A stretch of 8,551 nucleotides of DNA from DAOTXK01 sp034435395 (lineage in GTDB: Bacteria > Chloroflexota > Anaerolineae > Aggregatilineales > Ch27), in assembly GCA_034435395.1 (NCBI GenBank), contig DAOTXK010000197.1, forward strand, positions 1 through 8,551. The letters are read 5' to 3'. Below the pieces are notes generated by a model. It worked only from the letters and a program-made list of their open reading frames with translations, ran no database searches and was not told where the DNA came from. Each line of letters begins with the position of its first letter. Within the stretch, counting starts at the first letter, position 1. The position numbers were made by a program, and so were the translations under genes. Positions 1 through 6,343 of this stretch are shown in pieces.

Positions 1-469
1 ACCCTGGAGAACAGGGCGCGTGAAAAGGCCCTGACGTTCTCCGCCACCTGCTCGCCCGATATGCCAGCCCATATCGTCGGCGACGAAAAACGCCTGAGCC
101 AGATTCTGATCAACCTGACCGACAACGCCATCAAGTTCACCGATACCGGGTCGGTCAGCGTGGTGATCGAACCGGCGGATCATCACCAGTGGCGGATGAA
201 GGTGACCGACACCGGGCGTGGGATTCACGAGAAGAACCTCCAGGTCATTTTTGAGGAATTCCGGCAGGAGTTTCACGACGAGAGCGGCAGGACCGGCGGC
301 ACCGGCCTGGGGCTGGCGATCACGCGCCACCTGGTCCACCAGATGGGCGGCGAGATTTCGGTGCGCAGCCAGATCGGCAAGGGCAAGCACCTTCGAGGTG
401 ATCCTGCCCCTCAAGGTGCCGGAGACGGCCTTAACCGTGGACGGCCATCCCGTACAACCGATGCAGTAA
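1..469 (+). CDS. Sensor histidine kinase, C-terminal ATPase domain (5' truncated, frameshifted)
   Basis: This is the HATPase_c (GHKL) half of a two-component sensor kinase; the H-box, dimerization and sensor regions lie before the window. Visible in order are the N-box (DEKRLSQILINLTDNAIKFT, about 85-150), the G1 box VTDTGRGI (about 202-225), the F-box IFEEFRQ and the G2 box GGTGLGLAI (about 295-322), so the ATP pocket is complete. The expected final strand (STFEVILPL) appears only in the next frame, from 386, and ends at TAA 467-469. As written, the first frame instead runs on with unrelated residues to a stop at 550-552. One extra A at 385/386 explains the break. It may be a sequencing error or a true late frameshift; the catalytic boxes are unaffected. 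No response regulator is visible on this side. The domain call is secure; the signal sensed is unknown. Confidence 0.88.
376..391 (+). other. Apparent +1 frameshift site in the histidine kinase
   Basis: The hexamer GGCAAG occurs twice in tandem (376-381 and 382-387). Removing one A at 385/386 would give Gly-Lys-Gly-Ser-Thr-Phe, the usual end of an HATPase_c domain, and restore the conserved strand in frame. The short tandem repeat is a plausible slippage point, but a sequencing or assembly error is equally possible. Confidence 0.7.
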
Positions 470-475
470 GGCTCT

Positions 476-530
476 GCCGGACACCTGGCGCATTGGGCAT
501 TGGCAGGGGGTTTGATTCCCCTGGCCGGCG
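476..530 (+). other. Compact stem-loop resembling a tRNA acceptor/T-arm; possible weak terminator
   Basis: An inner hairpin pairs GGGGG (506-510) with CCCCT (518-522) around the 7-nt loop TTTGATT. It is directly abutted by an outer helix in which 476-482 (GCCGGAC) pairs with 523-529 (GGCCGGC) with one mismatch. This is the geometry of a T-arm stacked on a 7-bp acceptor stem. However, only 23 nt (483-505) replace the D and anticodon arms, no anticodon arm is evident, and loop position 56 is T rather than C. It lies just after the kinase stop, so a terminator-like structure without a U-tract is the simpler reading. A tRNA relic or former attachment site is possible but unproven. Confidence 0.3.
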
Positions 531-611
531 CATCTGGTACACAGTGCATTAAAGGAATCAACAGCGACTGCCCCGGCGCACGTCAGGCGGCTGACCTGAC
601 CAGCACTGACG

Positions 612-653
612 GCTGACCGCTGTATGCTGACCGCTGTATGCTGACCGCTTATT
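612..653 (+). repeat. 14-bp tandem repeat, three copies, upstream of the peptidase
   Basis: The unit GCTGACCGCTGTAT is repeated exactly at 612-625 and 626-639. A third copy at 640-653 (GCTGACCGCTTATT) has a changed end. Related CTGACC/CTGAC words occur just upstream, from about 591. Across unit junctions the array creates TATGCT (-10-like) at 623-628 and 637-642. CTGACC at 613-618 lies 18 bp before the second one. The array ends three bases before the peptidase ribosome-binding site, so it may carry or alter that gene's promoter. Confidence 0.85.
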
Positions 654-668
654 CCAAGGAGAAAACCC

Positions 669-2471
669 ATGACCGCCACCGTTCCCCCCCGCAGCCAGAT
701 CGCCCCGGAACACACCTGGAACGCCCCCAGCGTCTTCCCGTCAGTGGAAGCCTGGGAGGCGGAATTTAAGGCCATTCAGGAGCGCCTGCCAGCGTTAAAG
801 CAGCATCAGGGCCACCTGGGGGACGGCCCGGCCTCCCTGGCCGACGCCTTCGCCGCTGTGGAGGACGTGCTTCAGCGGGCCGAAAAGGTGTTTGTGTATG
901 CCAGCATGAACTATCATGTGGACACCACCGACCAGGCCGCCGCCCGGCTGTACGGCCAGGCGCGGGGCCTCTTCGGGCAGGTGCTGGCCGCCATCGCCTT
1001 CCTCAACCCGGCGCTGATCGCCCTCGGCGAGGAAACCGTGCGGGGATGGTGCGCCGCCGACGAGCGGCTGAAGATTTACCGGCATTATGTGGACGATCTT
1101 TTCCGGCAGCAGGCGCATGTCCGCTCGGCAGAAGTGGAGGAACTGCTGGGTATGCTGGCCGATCCCTTCGGCAGCACCGCGACCACGGCCAGCCTGCTGA
1201 CCAACGCCGACTTCCAGTTCCAGCCCGCCATCGGGGCCGACGGCCAGGCGATCACCCTCACCCAGGGCACCGTCGACGCCATCCTGCACGGCCCCGACCG
1301 CGAAGCCCGCCGCACCGCCTGGGAGCACTACGCCGATCAGTACCTGGCCTTCAAAAACACGCTGGCCAACAACCTGCTCACCTCGGTTAAACAGAACGTG
1401 TTCCGCACGCGGGCGCGCCGCTACGAGTCCTCGCTGGAGATGGCGCTGTTCGCCAACAACGTCCCGCCGGGGGTCTTCCACAACCTGCTGGATATCTTCC
1501 AGCGCAACCTGCCCACCTGGCACCGCTACTGGGCGATCCGCCGCCGGGCGCTGGGGGTGGATACCCTGCATCCCTACGACATCTGGGCGCCGCTGACCGA
1601 CCGTCCGCCGCAGCTGTCCTATGAGCAGGCGGTGGAATGGATTTGCGCCGGGCTGGCCCCGCTGGGCCAGGCATACGTGGACCGCATCCGGCAGGGCTGC
1701 ACGCAGGACCGCTGGGTGGATATCTACCCCAACCTCGGCAAGACGGCGGGGGCGTTCTCCTCCGGCTGTTACGGCACGTTTCCCTTCATCCTGATGAGTT
1801 ACACCGACGATATATCCAGCCTGAGCACGCTGGCCCACGAGCTGGGCCACTCCATGCACTCCTACCTGACGTGGCAGCACCAGCCATATATCTACAGCGA
1901 CTATTCGCTGTTCGTGGCCGAGGTGGCCTCTAACTTCCATCAGGCGATGGTGCGGGCCTACCTGCTGGATCACTCCGACGACCCGGCCTTCCAGATCAGC
2001 ATCATCGAGGAAGCCATGGACAACTTCCACCGCTACTTCTTCATCATGCCGACGCTGGCCCGCTTCGAACTGGAGGTTCACCAGCGCGTGGAGCGCGGCG
2101 AGGGCCTCTCCGCCGACGACCTGATCGGGCTGATGGCCGACCTGTTCAGCGAGGGCTACGGCGGCCAGATGCGCGTGGACCGGGAGCGCGTGGGCATCAC
2201 CTGGGCGGAGTTCGGCCACCTGTACGTGGACTATTATGTGTACCAGTACGCCACCGGCATCTCCGGGGCCAACGCCATCGCCCGGCGCATCCTGGACGGC
2301 GTCCCCGGCGCGGCGGAGGGCCATCTCAACTTCCTGAAAGCGGGCGGCTCCTTATACCCGGTGGAGGCACTCCGGCTGGCGGGGGTGGACCTCAGCCAGC
2401 CGGGGCCGGTGGAGACGGCCTTCGACGTGTTGGCGGGATTGGTGGACCGGCTGGACGCGCTGACGCAGTAG
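669..2471 (+). CDS. pepF: M3B family oligoendopeptidase F-like zinc metallopeptidase
   Basis: This is a cytoplasmic zinc endopeptidase predicted to cut short peptides, in intracellular peptide turnover or possibly signal-peptide clearance. The 600 residues match the usual PepF/M3B length. The zinc site is clear: HELGH at residues 390-394 (His390, Glu391, His394) and a third ligand Glu418 in FVAEVASNF, 28 residues after the first His, as known for M3 enzymes. The C-terminal segment YYVYQYATGISGANAI is the family's substrate-side signature. An N-terminal helical oligopeptidase region (about 20-190) precedes it. No signal peptide or membrane segment is seen. The ATG at 669 follows AAGGAG (656-661) by 7 nt, a strong site. 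The gene appears intact, monocistronic and convergent with the transporter. The family call is very secure; exact substrate and symbol are less so. Confidence 0.95.
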   Translation: MTATVPPRSQIAPEHTWNAPSVFPSVEAWEAEFKAIQERLPALKQHQGHLGDGPASLADAFAAVEDVLQRAEKVFVYASMNYHVDTTDQAAARLYGQARGLFGQVLAAIAFLNPALIALGEETVRGWCAADERLKIYRHYVDDLFRQQAHVRSAEVEELLGMLADPFGSTATTASLLTNADFQFQPAIGADGQAITLTQGTVDAILHGPDREARRTAWEHYADQYLAFKNTLANNLLTSVKQNVFRTRARRYESSLEMALFANNVPPGVFHNLLDIFQRNLPTWHRYWAIRRRALGVDTLHPYDIWAPLTDRPPQLSYEQAVEWICAGLAPLGQAYVDRIRQGCTQDRWVDIYPNLGKTAGAFSSGCYGTFPFILMSYTDDISSLSTLAHELGHSMHSYLTWQHQPYIYSDYSLFVAEVASNFHQAMVRAYLLDHSDDPAFQISIIEEAMDNFHRYFFIMPTLARFELEVHQRVERGEGLSADDLIGLMADLFSEGYGGQMRVDRERVGITWAEFGHLYVDYYVYQYATGISGANAIARRILDGVPGAAEGHLNFLKAGGSLYPVEALRLAGVDLSQPGPVETAFDVLAGLVDRLDALTQ

Positions 2472-2510
2472 CCGGGCGGTGAGGCGGGCGCGCCCGGCGA
2501 CCGGCCTCAC
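2471..2510. terminator. Nested inverted repeats between convergent genes; candidate bidirectional terminator
   Basis: Three overlapping dyads fill the gap: GCCGGGCG (2471-2478) with CGCCCGGC (2491-2498); GTGAGGC (2479-2485) with GCCTCAC (2504-2510); and the perfect palindrome GGGCGCGCCC (2486-2495). The first begins at the peptidase stop codon and the second overlaps the transporter stop. The stems are very GC-rich and would form on either transcript. There is no U-tract, so intrinsic termination is not certain. The first two pairings interleave and cannot all form fully at once. Confidence 0.55.
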
Positions 2511-3274
2511 GCGCCAAACAGCGTGCCGATCAGGAAACCGGCCAGGGCCGATACCAGCCCGATCACCATCATCTGCAGGCCGCTGCGCGCCAGCCGGCCC
2601 ACCGTGAGGCGCGCCTTAAACGCGCCAACGGCAAACAGCGCGATGGCGGAGAGGATCAGCCCCGCTCCGATCGCCGGGGTGCGCGGCAGGAAAAAGAACG
2701 GCAACAGGGGGATCAGAGAGCCGACGATGGCGGAGATGCCCACCAGCAGGGCATCGGCGATCAGCCCTTTTTTCTCCACGGGCTGGAGCTGCCGGTCGTG
2801 CGCCATCACCAGGTCCACGCAGTGATCTTCGGCCTGGGCCAGGTGATCCACCGCATCATGGAGGAGCTGGCCTTCAAACCCCCAGCGCTGGAGGATTTGT
2901 TCCATCTTAGCCCGGCAGAGGTGCGGGGCCTCGCGGGCCTCGGCCTCGGCGCGGGCCCGTTCCGCCTGGTAGTAGTCATGATCGGCCAGGGCGGACGTGT
3001 AGGCGACGGCGGCCATGGAGATCGACTCGGCGAACGTGGCCGCCAGCCCGCCGGCGATGATGACGCGCATGTCAGGGGTCGCCGCCGCCAGGCCGAGGAT
3101 CACCCCGGCCACGTTCACCAGGCCGTCCTGCCCGCCCAGGATGATTTCGCGGAGCTTGGCCCCCACCTGGCGGGACCTGGCCATGTCGGACGGCCACTGC
3201 TCTGCCTCAGGCGGAGAAGTCGAACGCCTGAACAGGCGGTACGGACCGGCTTCGGTGAGAAACCTCTGCGACAT
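2507..3274 (-). CDS. VIT1/CCC1-type iron/manganese transporter family membrane protein
   Basis: This predicted inner-membrane protein of 255 residues belongs to the VIT1/CCC1 group, whose members move Fe(II) or Mn(II) across membranes. Five hydrophobic segments are visible at about 50-66, 69-90, 171-193, 200-220 and 231-252. The first carries the signature GGQDGLVNVAGVILGLAAA, with Asp50 in a family-conserved position. A long charged helical insert (about 98-168, rich in Glu, Asp and His) between TM2 and TM3 corresponds to the cytoplasmic metal-binding domain of plant VIT1. TM3 begins with a GLIADALLVGISA stretch and ends with IPLLPF. The ATG at 3274 is chosen because GGAGG (3282-3286) sits 7 nt upstream; an in-frame ATG 19 codons earlier (3331) has no such site and falls inside the promoter dyad. 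No ferritin-like domain is fused. The metal is inferred only. Confidence 0.88.
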   Translation of the reverse strand: MSQRFLTEAGPYRLFRRSTSPPEAEQWPSDMARSRQVGAKLREIILGGQDGLVNVAGVILGLAAATPDMRVIIAGGLAATFAESISMAAVAYTSALADHDYYQAERARAEAEAREAPHLCRAKMEQILQRWGFEGQLLHDAVDHLAQAEDHCVDLVMAHDRQLQPVEKKGLIADALLVGISAIVGSLIPLLPFFFLPRTPAIGAGLILSAIALFAVGAFKARLTVGRLARSGLQMMVIGLVSALAGFLIGTLFGA

Positions 3275-3330
3275 AGAAACCCCTCCGGGTGGTTGGTCAG
3301 CTGGCGACGCAAGATCAACCCGGCAGCCCA

Positions 3331-3375
3331 ATAGTTGTTTTTAACCTATCTACTAGTTATTTTACAAACAACTAT
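3331..3375. promoter_or_regulatory. Divergent promoter region framed by a perfect 10-bp inverted repeat
   Basis: ATAGTTGTTT (3331-3340) and AAACAACTAT (3366-3375) form a perfect inverted repeat with a 25-bp AT-rich spacer containing ACTAGT near its centre. Each arm supplies a TTGTTT -35-like word. Rightward, TTGTTT (3335-3340), 17 bp, TATTTT (3358-3363) could serve the regulator gene. Leftward, TTGTTT (3371-3366), 17 bp, TAGGTT (3348-3343) could serve the transporter. The two promoters would overlap face to face, so a protein binding the dyad could control both. Promoter matches are partial (3-4 of 6); the dyad itself is certain. Confidence 0.6.
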
Positions 3376-3387
3376 CGCCATGTCAAG

Positions 3388-3435
3388 GGCCAGATGCGCC
3401 AAAATAGGAGCAGGGCCACCTGCGCGGCCAGATGC
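3388..3435 (+). repeat. 10-bp direct repeat in the divergent intergenic region
   Basis: GGCCAGATGC occurs at 3388-3397 and again at 3426-3435, 38 bp apart start to start, between the divergent promoter dyad and the regulator gene. The role is unknown; paired regulator half-sites are one possibility. Confidence 0.5.
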
Positions 3436-3460
3436 CAGAACGGCCATTGTGCGTTATGCT
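3432..3460 (+). promoter_or_regulatory. Candidate proximal promoter for the TrmB-family regulator
   Basis: ATGCCA (3432-3437), a 17-bp spacer and TATGCT (3455-3460) give 4-of-6 matches to both sigma-70-type boxes. The predicted start is about 45 nt before the GTG, giving a shorter leader than the upstream dyad promoter. The evidence is weak in GC-rich DNA. Confidence 0.3.
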
Positions 3461-3512
3461 GGTAGGGGGAAAGACCGCGCGCCGCCGGCGTCCGCGATGA
3501 AGGGGAAGCCCC

Positions 3513-4292
3513 GTGAGTCTGCATGCAGACCTGATGAAAATCGGCTTCACGGAATACGAAGCCAAGGTATACCTGGCCCTGCTGCGCGAGAATCCAGCCA
3601 CCGGCTACCAGATCAGCAAGCAGTCTGGCGTGCCGCGCTCGATGGTTTACGAGACGCTGAGCCGCCTGCACCGGCGCGGCGCGGTGCTGGAGACGGTGGA
3701 GGGCCGCACCACGCTCTACCGCCCCCTGCCCCCCGATATGCTGCTGGACCGCCACGACCGCGATTACCAGCGCCTGGTCGCCGGCCTGCGGGACAGCCTG
3801 CGCCAGCTCTACCAGGCGCCGCCCGAAGATCACGCCTGGTCGATCAGCGGCCGCCCGACCATCCTGGCGTATGCCAGGCAGATGATCCGGGAGGCCAAAA
3901 CCGAGGCGTACCTGGTGTTGAACGACGGCGACCTGGACGATCTCTCCGGCGAGGTCAGAGCCGCCTGCGACCGGGGGGTGACGGTCAGCGCCCTGCTGAC
4001 GGGCGAGCGCGATCTGGACTGCGGGCAGGTGATCCATCACCCGCCGCTGGAGAGCGAGCTGCAGGGCCTCCAGGACGCGCTGCTGATCGTGGTGGATGGG
4101 GACGAGGCGCTGGTCGCCAGCGCCAGCCAGGCCACGGCCACCATCACCCGCAACCCCAACCTGGTGCTGATCGCCCGCCAGTTCGTGTGGATGGAGATGT
4201 TCACCCAGCGCATCTATGCCCGGCTGGGGGCGGACCTGCTGGCGCGCCTGGACCCCCATGACCGGCGCATTTTTGCCAGCCTCAAGGATTAA
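3513..4292 (+). CDS. TrmB-family transcriptional regulator
   Basis: This is a predicted cytoplasmic DNA-binding regulator of 259 residues. Residues about 8-75 form a TrmB-type winged helix: GFTEYEAKVYLALL opens it, GYQISKQSGVPRSMVYETLSRL is the helix-turn-helix, and GRTTLYRPLPP is the wing. Residues about 80-103 look like a helical dimerization linker. The rest (about 108-259) is an alpha/beta domain resembling the phospholipase-D-like C-terminal region of bacterial TrmB relatives, probably ligand-sensing. The GTG at 3513 is chosen because AAGGGG (3500-3505) lies 7 nt upstream; ATG 3534 is an alternative that would remove seven residues. The gene is divergent from the metal transporter across the dyad at 3331-3375 and followed 37 nt later by the GT-C-like gene, so autoregulation and control of either neighbour are plausible. 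The ligand is unknown. Confidence 0.88.
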   Translation: MSLHADLMKIGFTEYEAKVYLALLRENPATGYQISKQSGVPRSMVYETLSRLHRRGAVLETVEGRTTLYRPLPPDMLLDRHDRDYQRLVAGLRDSLRQLYQAPPEDHAWSISGRPTILAYARQMIREAKTEAYLVLNDGDLDDLSGEVRAACDRGVTVSALLTGERDLDCGQVIHHPPLESELQGLQDALLIVVDGDEALVASASQATATITRNPNLVLIARQFVWMEMFTQRIYARLGADLLARLDPHDRRIFASLKD

Positions 4293-4307
4293 CCGACCCA
4301 CGTCGGT
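4292..4307 (+). other. Intergenic hairpin between regulator and membrane protein genes
   Basis: ACCGAC (4292-4297) and GTCGGT (4302-4307) make a perfect 6-bp stem with the loop CCAC, starting at the last base of the regulator stop codon. No U-run follows, and the next ribosome-binding site is 10 nt beyond. It may be an mRNA-processing or stability element inside an operon, or a chance stem. Confidence 0.4.
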
Positions 4308-4329
4308 CAGCGCCCCCGGAGACTGGCCC

Positions 4330-5679
4330 ATGAAAGCCCCTCTGACCGAGCGTATCCTCCTGCTGACCATCCTGCTGGCCTACGCCGTCCTGGCCGCCCT
4401 GTACGCGACCCAGACGCCGCCCTGGCAGGTGCCGGACGAACCGGCCCATTACAACTACGTCCGGCAGGTGGCGGCAGGCGGCTGCTGCCCGGTCCTGGAA
4501 GCCGGGGACTGGGACCTGGACTACCTGGCTCTGCTCACCGCCAGCGGCTTTGATCCCCAACATCTGGGCCGACTGCCCGCCGTCCAGTACGAGGATCACC
4601 AGCCGCCGCTGTTTTACCTGCTGGCCGCGCCGGTCTACGCGCTCTCCGGCGGAAGCCTGACGGCGCTGCGGCTGTTTTCGGCGCTGCTGGGGGCGGGTGT
4701 GATCCTGGGTATCTACGGCATCGGGCGGGCGGCGTCCGGCGGCGACGGCATACTGGCCCTGAGCGCGGCGGCCTTCGCGGCCTTCCTGCCGCAGCACATC
4801 GCCATCATGGCCGGGGCGGGCAACGACTCGCTGGCTGAGCTGATCGTCGGCGCGGGCCTGTTGCTGACCCTGTGGCACCTGAACGGCATGGTGAAGGCGC
4901 GCCATGCCATGCCTCTGCTGGGTTTCATCATGGGCCTGGGCCTGCTGACCAAGGCTTCCACCCTGCTGCTGGGGCCGACCGTCATCCTGGCGATGGTCCT
5001 GCGCTGGCGGCGAGAGGAAACGCGCCAGCCGCGCGACCTGCTGCGGCGACTGGCGCTGTTCCTGGCTCCCGCCCTGGCCCTGGGGGCGCTGTGGTGGGGG
5101 CGCAACCTGGCCGTCTATGGCTGGCCGGACCTGCTGGGCCTGGGGCGGCATGACGCGGTGGTGGTCGGGCAGCCGCGGACGGCGGACTGGATCGCCGATC
5201 ACGGTTTCGGCTCCTGGCTGGCCGATGGCGTTCGTATCACCTTCCAGAGCTTCTGGGGGCAGTTCGGCTGGATGGGCGTGCCCATGCCGGGATGGGTCTA
5301 CGCGGCGCTGCTGGCCTTCACCCTGGTCAGTTATGCCGGGCTGGTCCCGCTGGCATGGCGGAACAGGGGGCTTAAGCCCTCTGCCCCCGCCCAACGCGAC
5401 TCGATGGTCGTGCTGGGCGCGGCCTACCTGCTGGGTTTCGCCCAATACATTTATTACAACACCTCCTTTGTGCAGTTCCAGGGGCGGTATCTCTACCCGG
5501 CGCTGGCGGCCTACGCAGCGGCCTACGCGGCGGGCTGGACGGGTTGGGCGGGCCTCCTCCGGGAACGACTGGGCTGGCCCTGGCTGCGCTGGACGCCGGT
5601 TTTCGTCATGGGCGGGCTGGCCGCCCTGAGCGCTTACGCCCTGTGGCGCTTCCTGATCCCCAACCTGCCGGCGTGGTGA
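4330..5679 (+). CDS. Multi-spanning GT-C-like membrane protein (DUF2142/GT39-type putative glycosyltransferase)
   Basis: This integral membrane protein of 449 residues has about nine to eleven hydrophobic segments, beginning with TM1 at residues 8-26. Just after TM1 is WQVPDEPAHYNY (32-43). The acidic Asp36-Glu37 pair in the first extracytoplasmic loop is where GT-C enzymes that use polyprenyl-phosphate sugars carry their catalytic acid. YEDHQPPLFYLLAAP (87-101) and, near the C-terminus, VQFQGRYLYPAL (381-392) are the other signatures of DUF2142/GT39-like proteins. The likely role is sugar transfer to an envelope lipid, polymer or protein on the outer face; donor and acceptor cannot be read from sequence. 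The ATG at 4330 follows GGAGA (4318-4322) by 7 nt. An in-frame ATG at 4216, inside the regulator gene, would add 38 residues with no membrane character and is rejected. It is probably co-transcribed with the regulator and ends 17 nt from the convergent phosphoribosyltransferase gene. Confidence 0.85.
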   Translation: MKAPLTERILLLTILLAYAVLAALYATQTPPWQVPDEPAHYNYVRQVAAGGCCPVLEAGDWDLDYLALLTASGFDPQHLGRLPAVQYEDHQPPLFYLLAAPVYALSGGSLTALRLFSALLGAGVILGIYGIGRAASGGDGILALSAAAFAAFLPQHIAIMAGAGNDSLAELIVGAGLLLTLWHLNGMVKARHAMPLLGFIMGLGLLTKASTLLLGPTVILAMVLRWRREETRQPRDLLRRLALFLAPALALGALWWGRNLAVYGWPDLLGLGRHDAVVVGQPRTADWIADHGFGSWLADGVRITFQSFWGQFGWMGVPMPGWVYAALLAFTLVSYAGLVPLAWRNRGLKPSAPAQRDSMVVLGAAYLLGFAQYIYYNTSFVQFQGRYLYPALAAYAAAYAAGWTGWAGLLRERLGWPWLRWTPVFVMGGLAALSAYALWRFLIPNLPAW

Positions 5680-5696
5680 CCGGCCCCAACCGCGCC

Positions 5697-6290
5697 CTAC
5701 CCCTTGGCGATGGGCCACGCCGCCGCGCCGATCAGCAGGTCGGGGGTGGCCGCGAGGCCCTGTTCGGCCAGCGCCGCCGCGTACTCCGGGTGAAACCGGA
5801 AGGCCCCGTCCTGGAAAATCTCCCGGTCCCAGGGGTTGAGCAGCAGCTCGTCGGTGATCAGGCCGATGTAGTCCGGGGCATCCACACCCCAGGTATGCGC
5901 GTACAGGACAGCGCCCCGGACGGCCCTGGCCCCCAGTCGTTCGGCCTCCGCCCGGACGATGCGGAGCGTCTCGCCGGTGCTGGCGATCTCGTCCACGATC
6001 AGGACGCGCCGCCCCCGCACCATGGCCGGCGGGCGGAGCAGCCACCGTGGGACCTCATGCCGCACCACATCGTTCACCCGCCGGGAGAGCCGCACCGGAT
6101 ACACCTCGGCGCGCAGCAGGTGAGCGATCAGCGTGCCGGGATAATAACCGCCGCGCCCGACCGGCAGGATGATCTCCGGGGCGTAGGGGGCAATGGCCTG
6201 CGCCAGCCCCTTGCACAGGCCGTGGAAGTCCGTCCAGGAGATCGGGCGTATCCCCCGCCGGGTGGAATAGTCATAGGGCCGCTCAGCCAT
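5697..6290 (-). CDS. Purine-type phosphoribosyltransferase family protein
   Basis: This is a cytoplasmic type I phosphoribosyltransferase of 197 residues. The PRPP-binding loop VLIVDEIASTGET (residues 96-108) carries the Asp-Glu pair and Thr-Gly turn of the family. GRGGYYPG (45-52) fits the upstream pyrophosphate loop. The opening ISWTDFHGLCKGLAQAI (17-33) resembles the hood/start region of Gpt/HPRT-like proteins. Salvage of hypoxanthine, guanine or xanthine is likely but the base is not fixed by sequence; a regulatory PRT-fold protein is possible. The ATG at 6290 is preferred because GGAGGG lies about 5 nt upstream and the protein then begins at a family-like point. A GTG at 6347 overlaps the upstream gene's TGA as GTGA and would add 19 Cys/Arg-rich residues; it may reflect coupling instead. 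It lies 53 nt after the small membrane-protein gene, on the same strand. Confidence 0.87.
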   Translation of the reverse strand: MAERPYDYSTRRGIRPISWTDFHGLCKGLAQAIAPYAPEIILPVGRGGYYPGTLIAHLLRAEVYPVRLSRRVNDVVRHEVPRWLLRPPAMVRGRRVLIVDEIASTGETLRIVRAEAERLGARAVRGAVLYAHTWGVDAPDYIGLITDELLLNPWDREIFQDGAFRFHPEYAAALAEQGLAATPDLLIGAAAWPIAKG

Positions 6291-6343
6291 CGGTCCCTCC
6301 GCCGCCCGTAACCGCCGGGGGCACCGCTCGCCGCCGCAGACGG

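Noticed and set aside
476..530. A complete tRNA gene
   Set aside because: The span is only 55 nt, there is no anticodon arm or D-arm, and the invariant C in the T-loop is missing.
386..552. Out-of-frame kinase tail as a genuine C-terminal domain
   Set aside because: The residues after the frameshift match no domain pattern, while the next frame restores the conserved final strand.
795..2324. Long antisense reading frame (509 codons) opposite the peptidase gene
   Set aside because: It is a shadow of a GC-rich gene with clear zinc-peptidase motifs; its translation is low-complexity in Gly, Val, Arg and Gln without domain motifs.
4216..4329. N-terminal 38-codon extension of the GT-C-like protein
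   Set aside because: It overlaps the regulator gene, lacks membrane character and a ribosome-binding site, while ATG 4330 has GGAGA at good spacing.
4282..6045. Long antisense reading frame (587 codons) opposite the GT-C-like gene, running into the phosphoribosyltransferase region
   Set aside because: It is Gln/Arg/Gly-rich and motif-free, and overlaps two genes with recognisable motifs; it is a codon-bias artefact.
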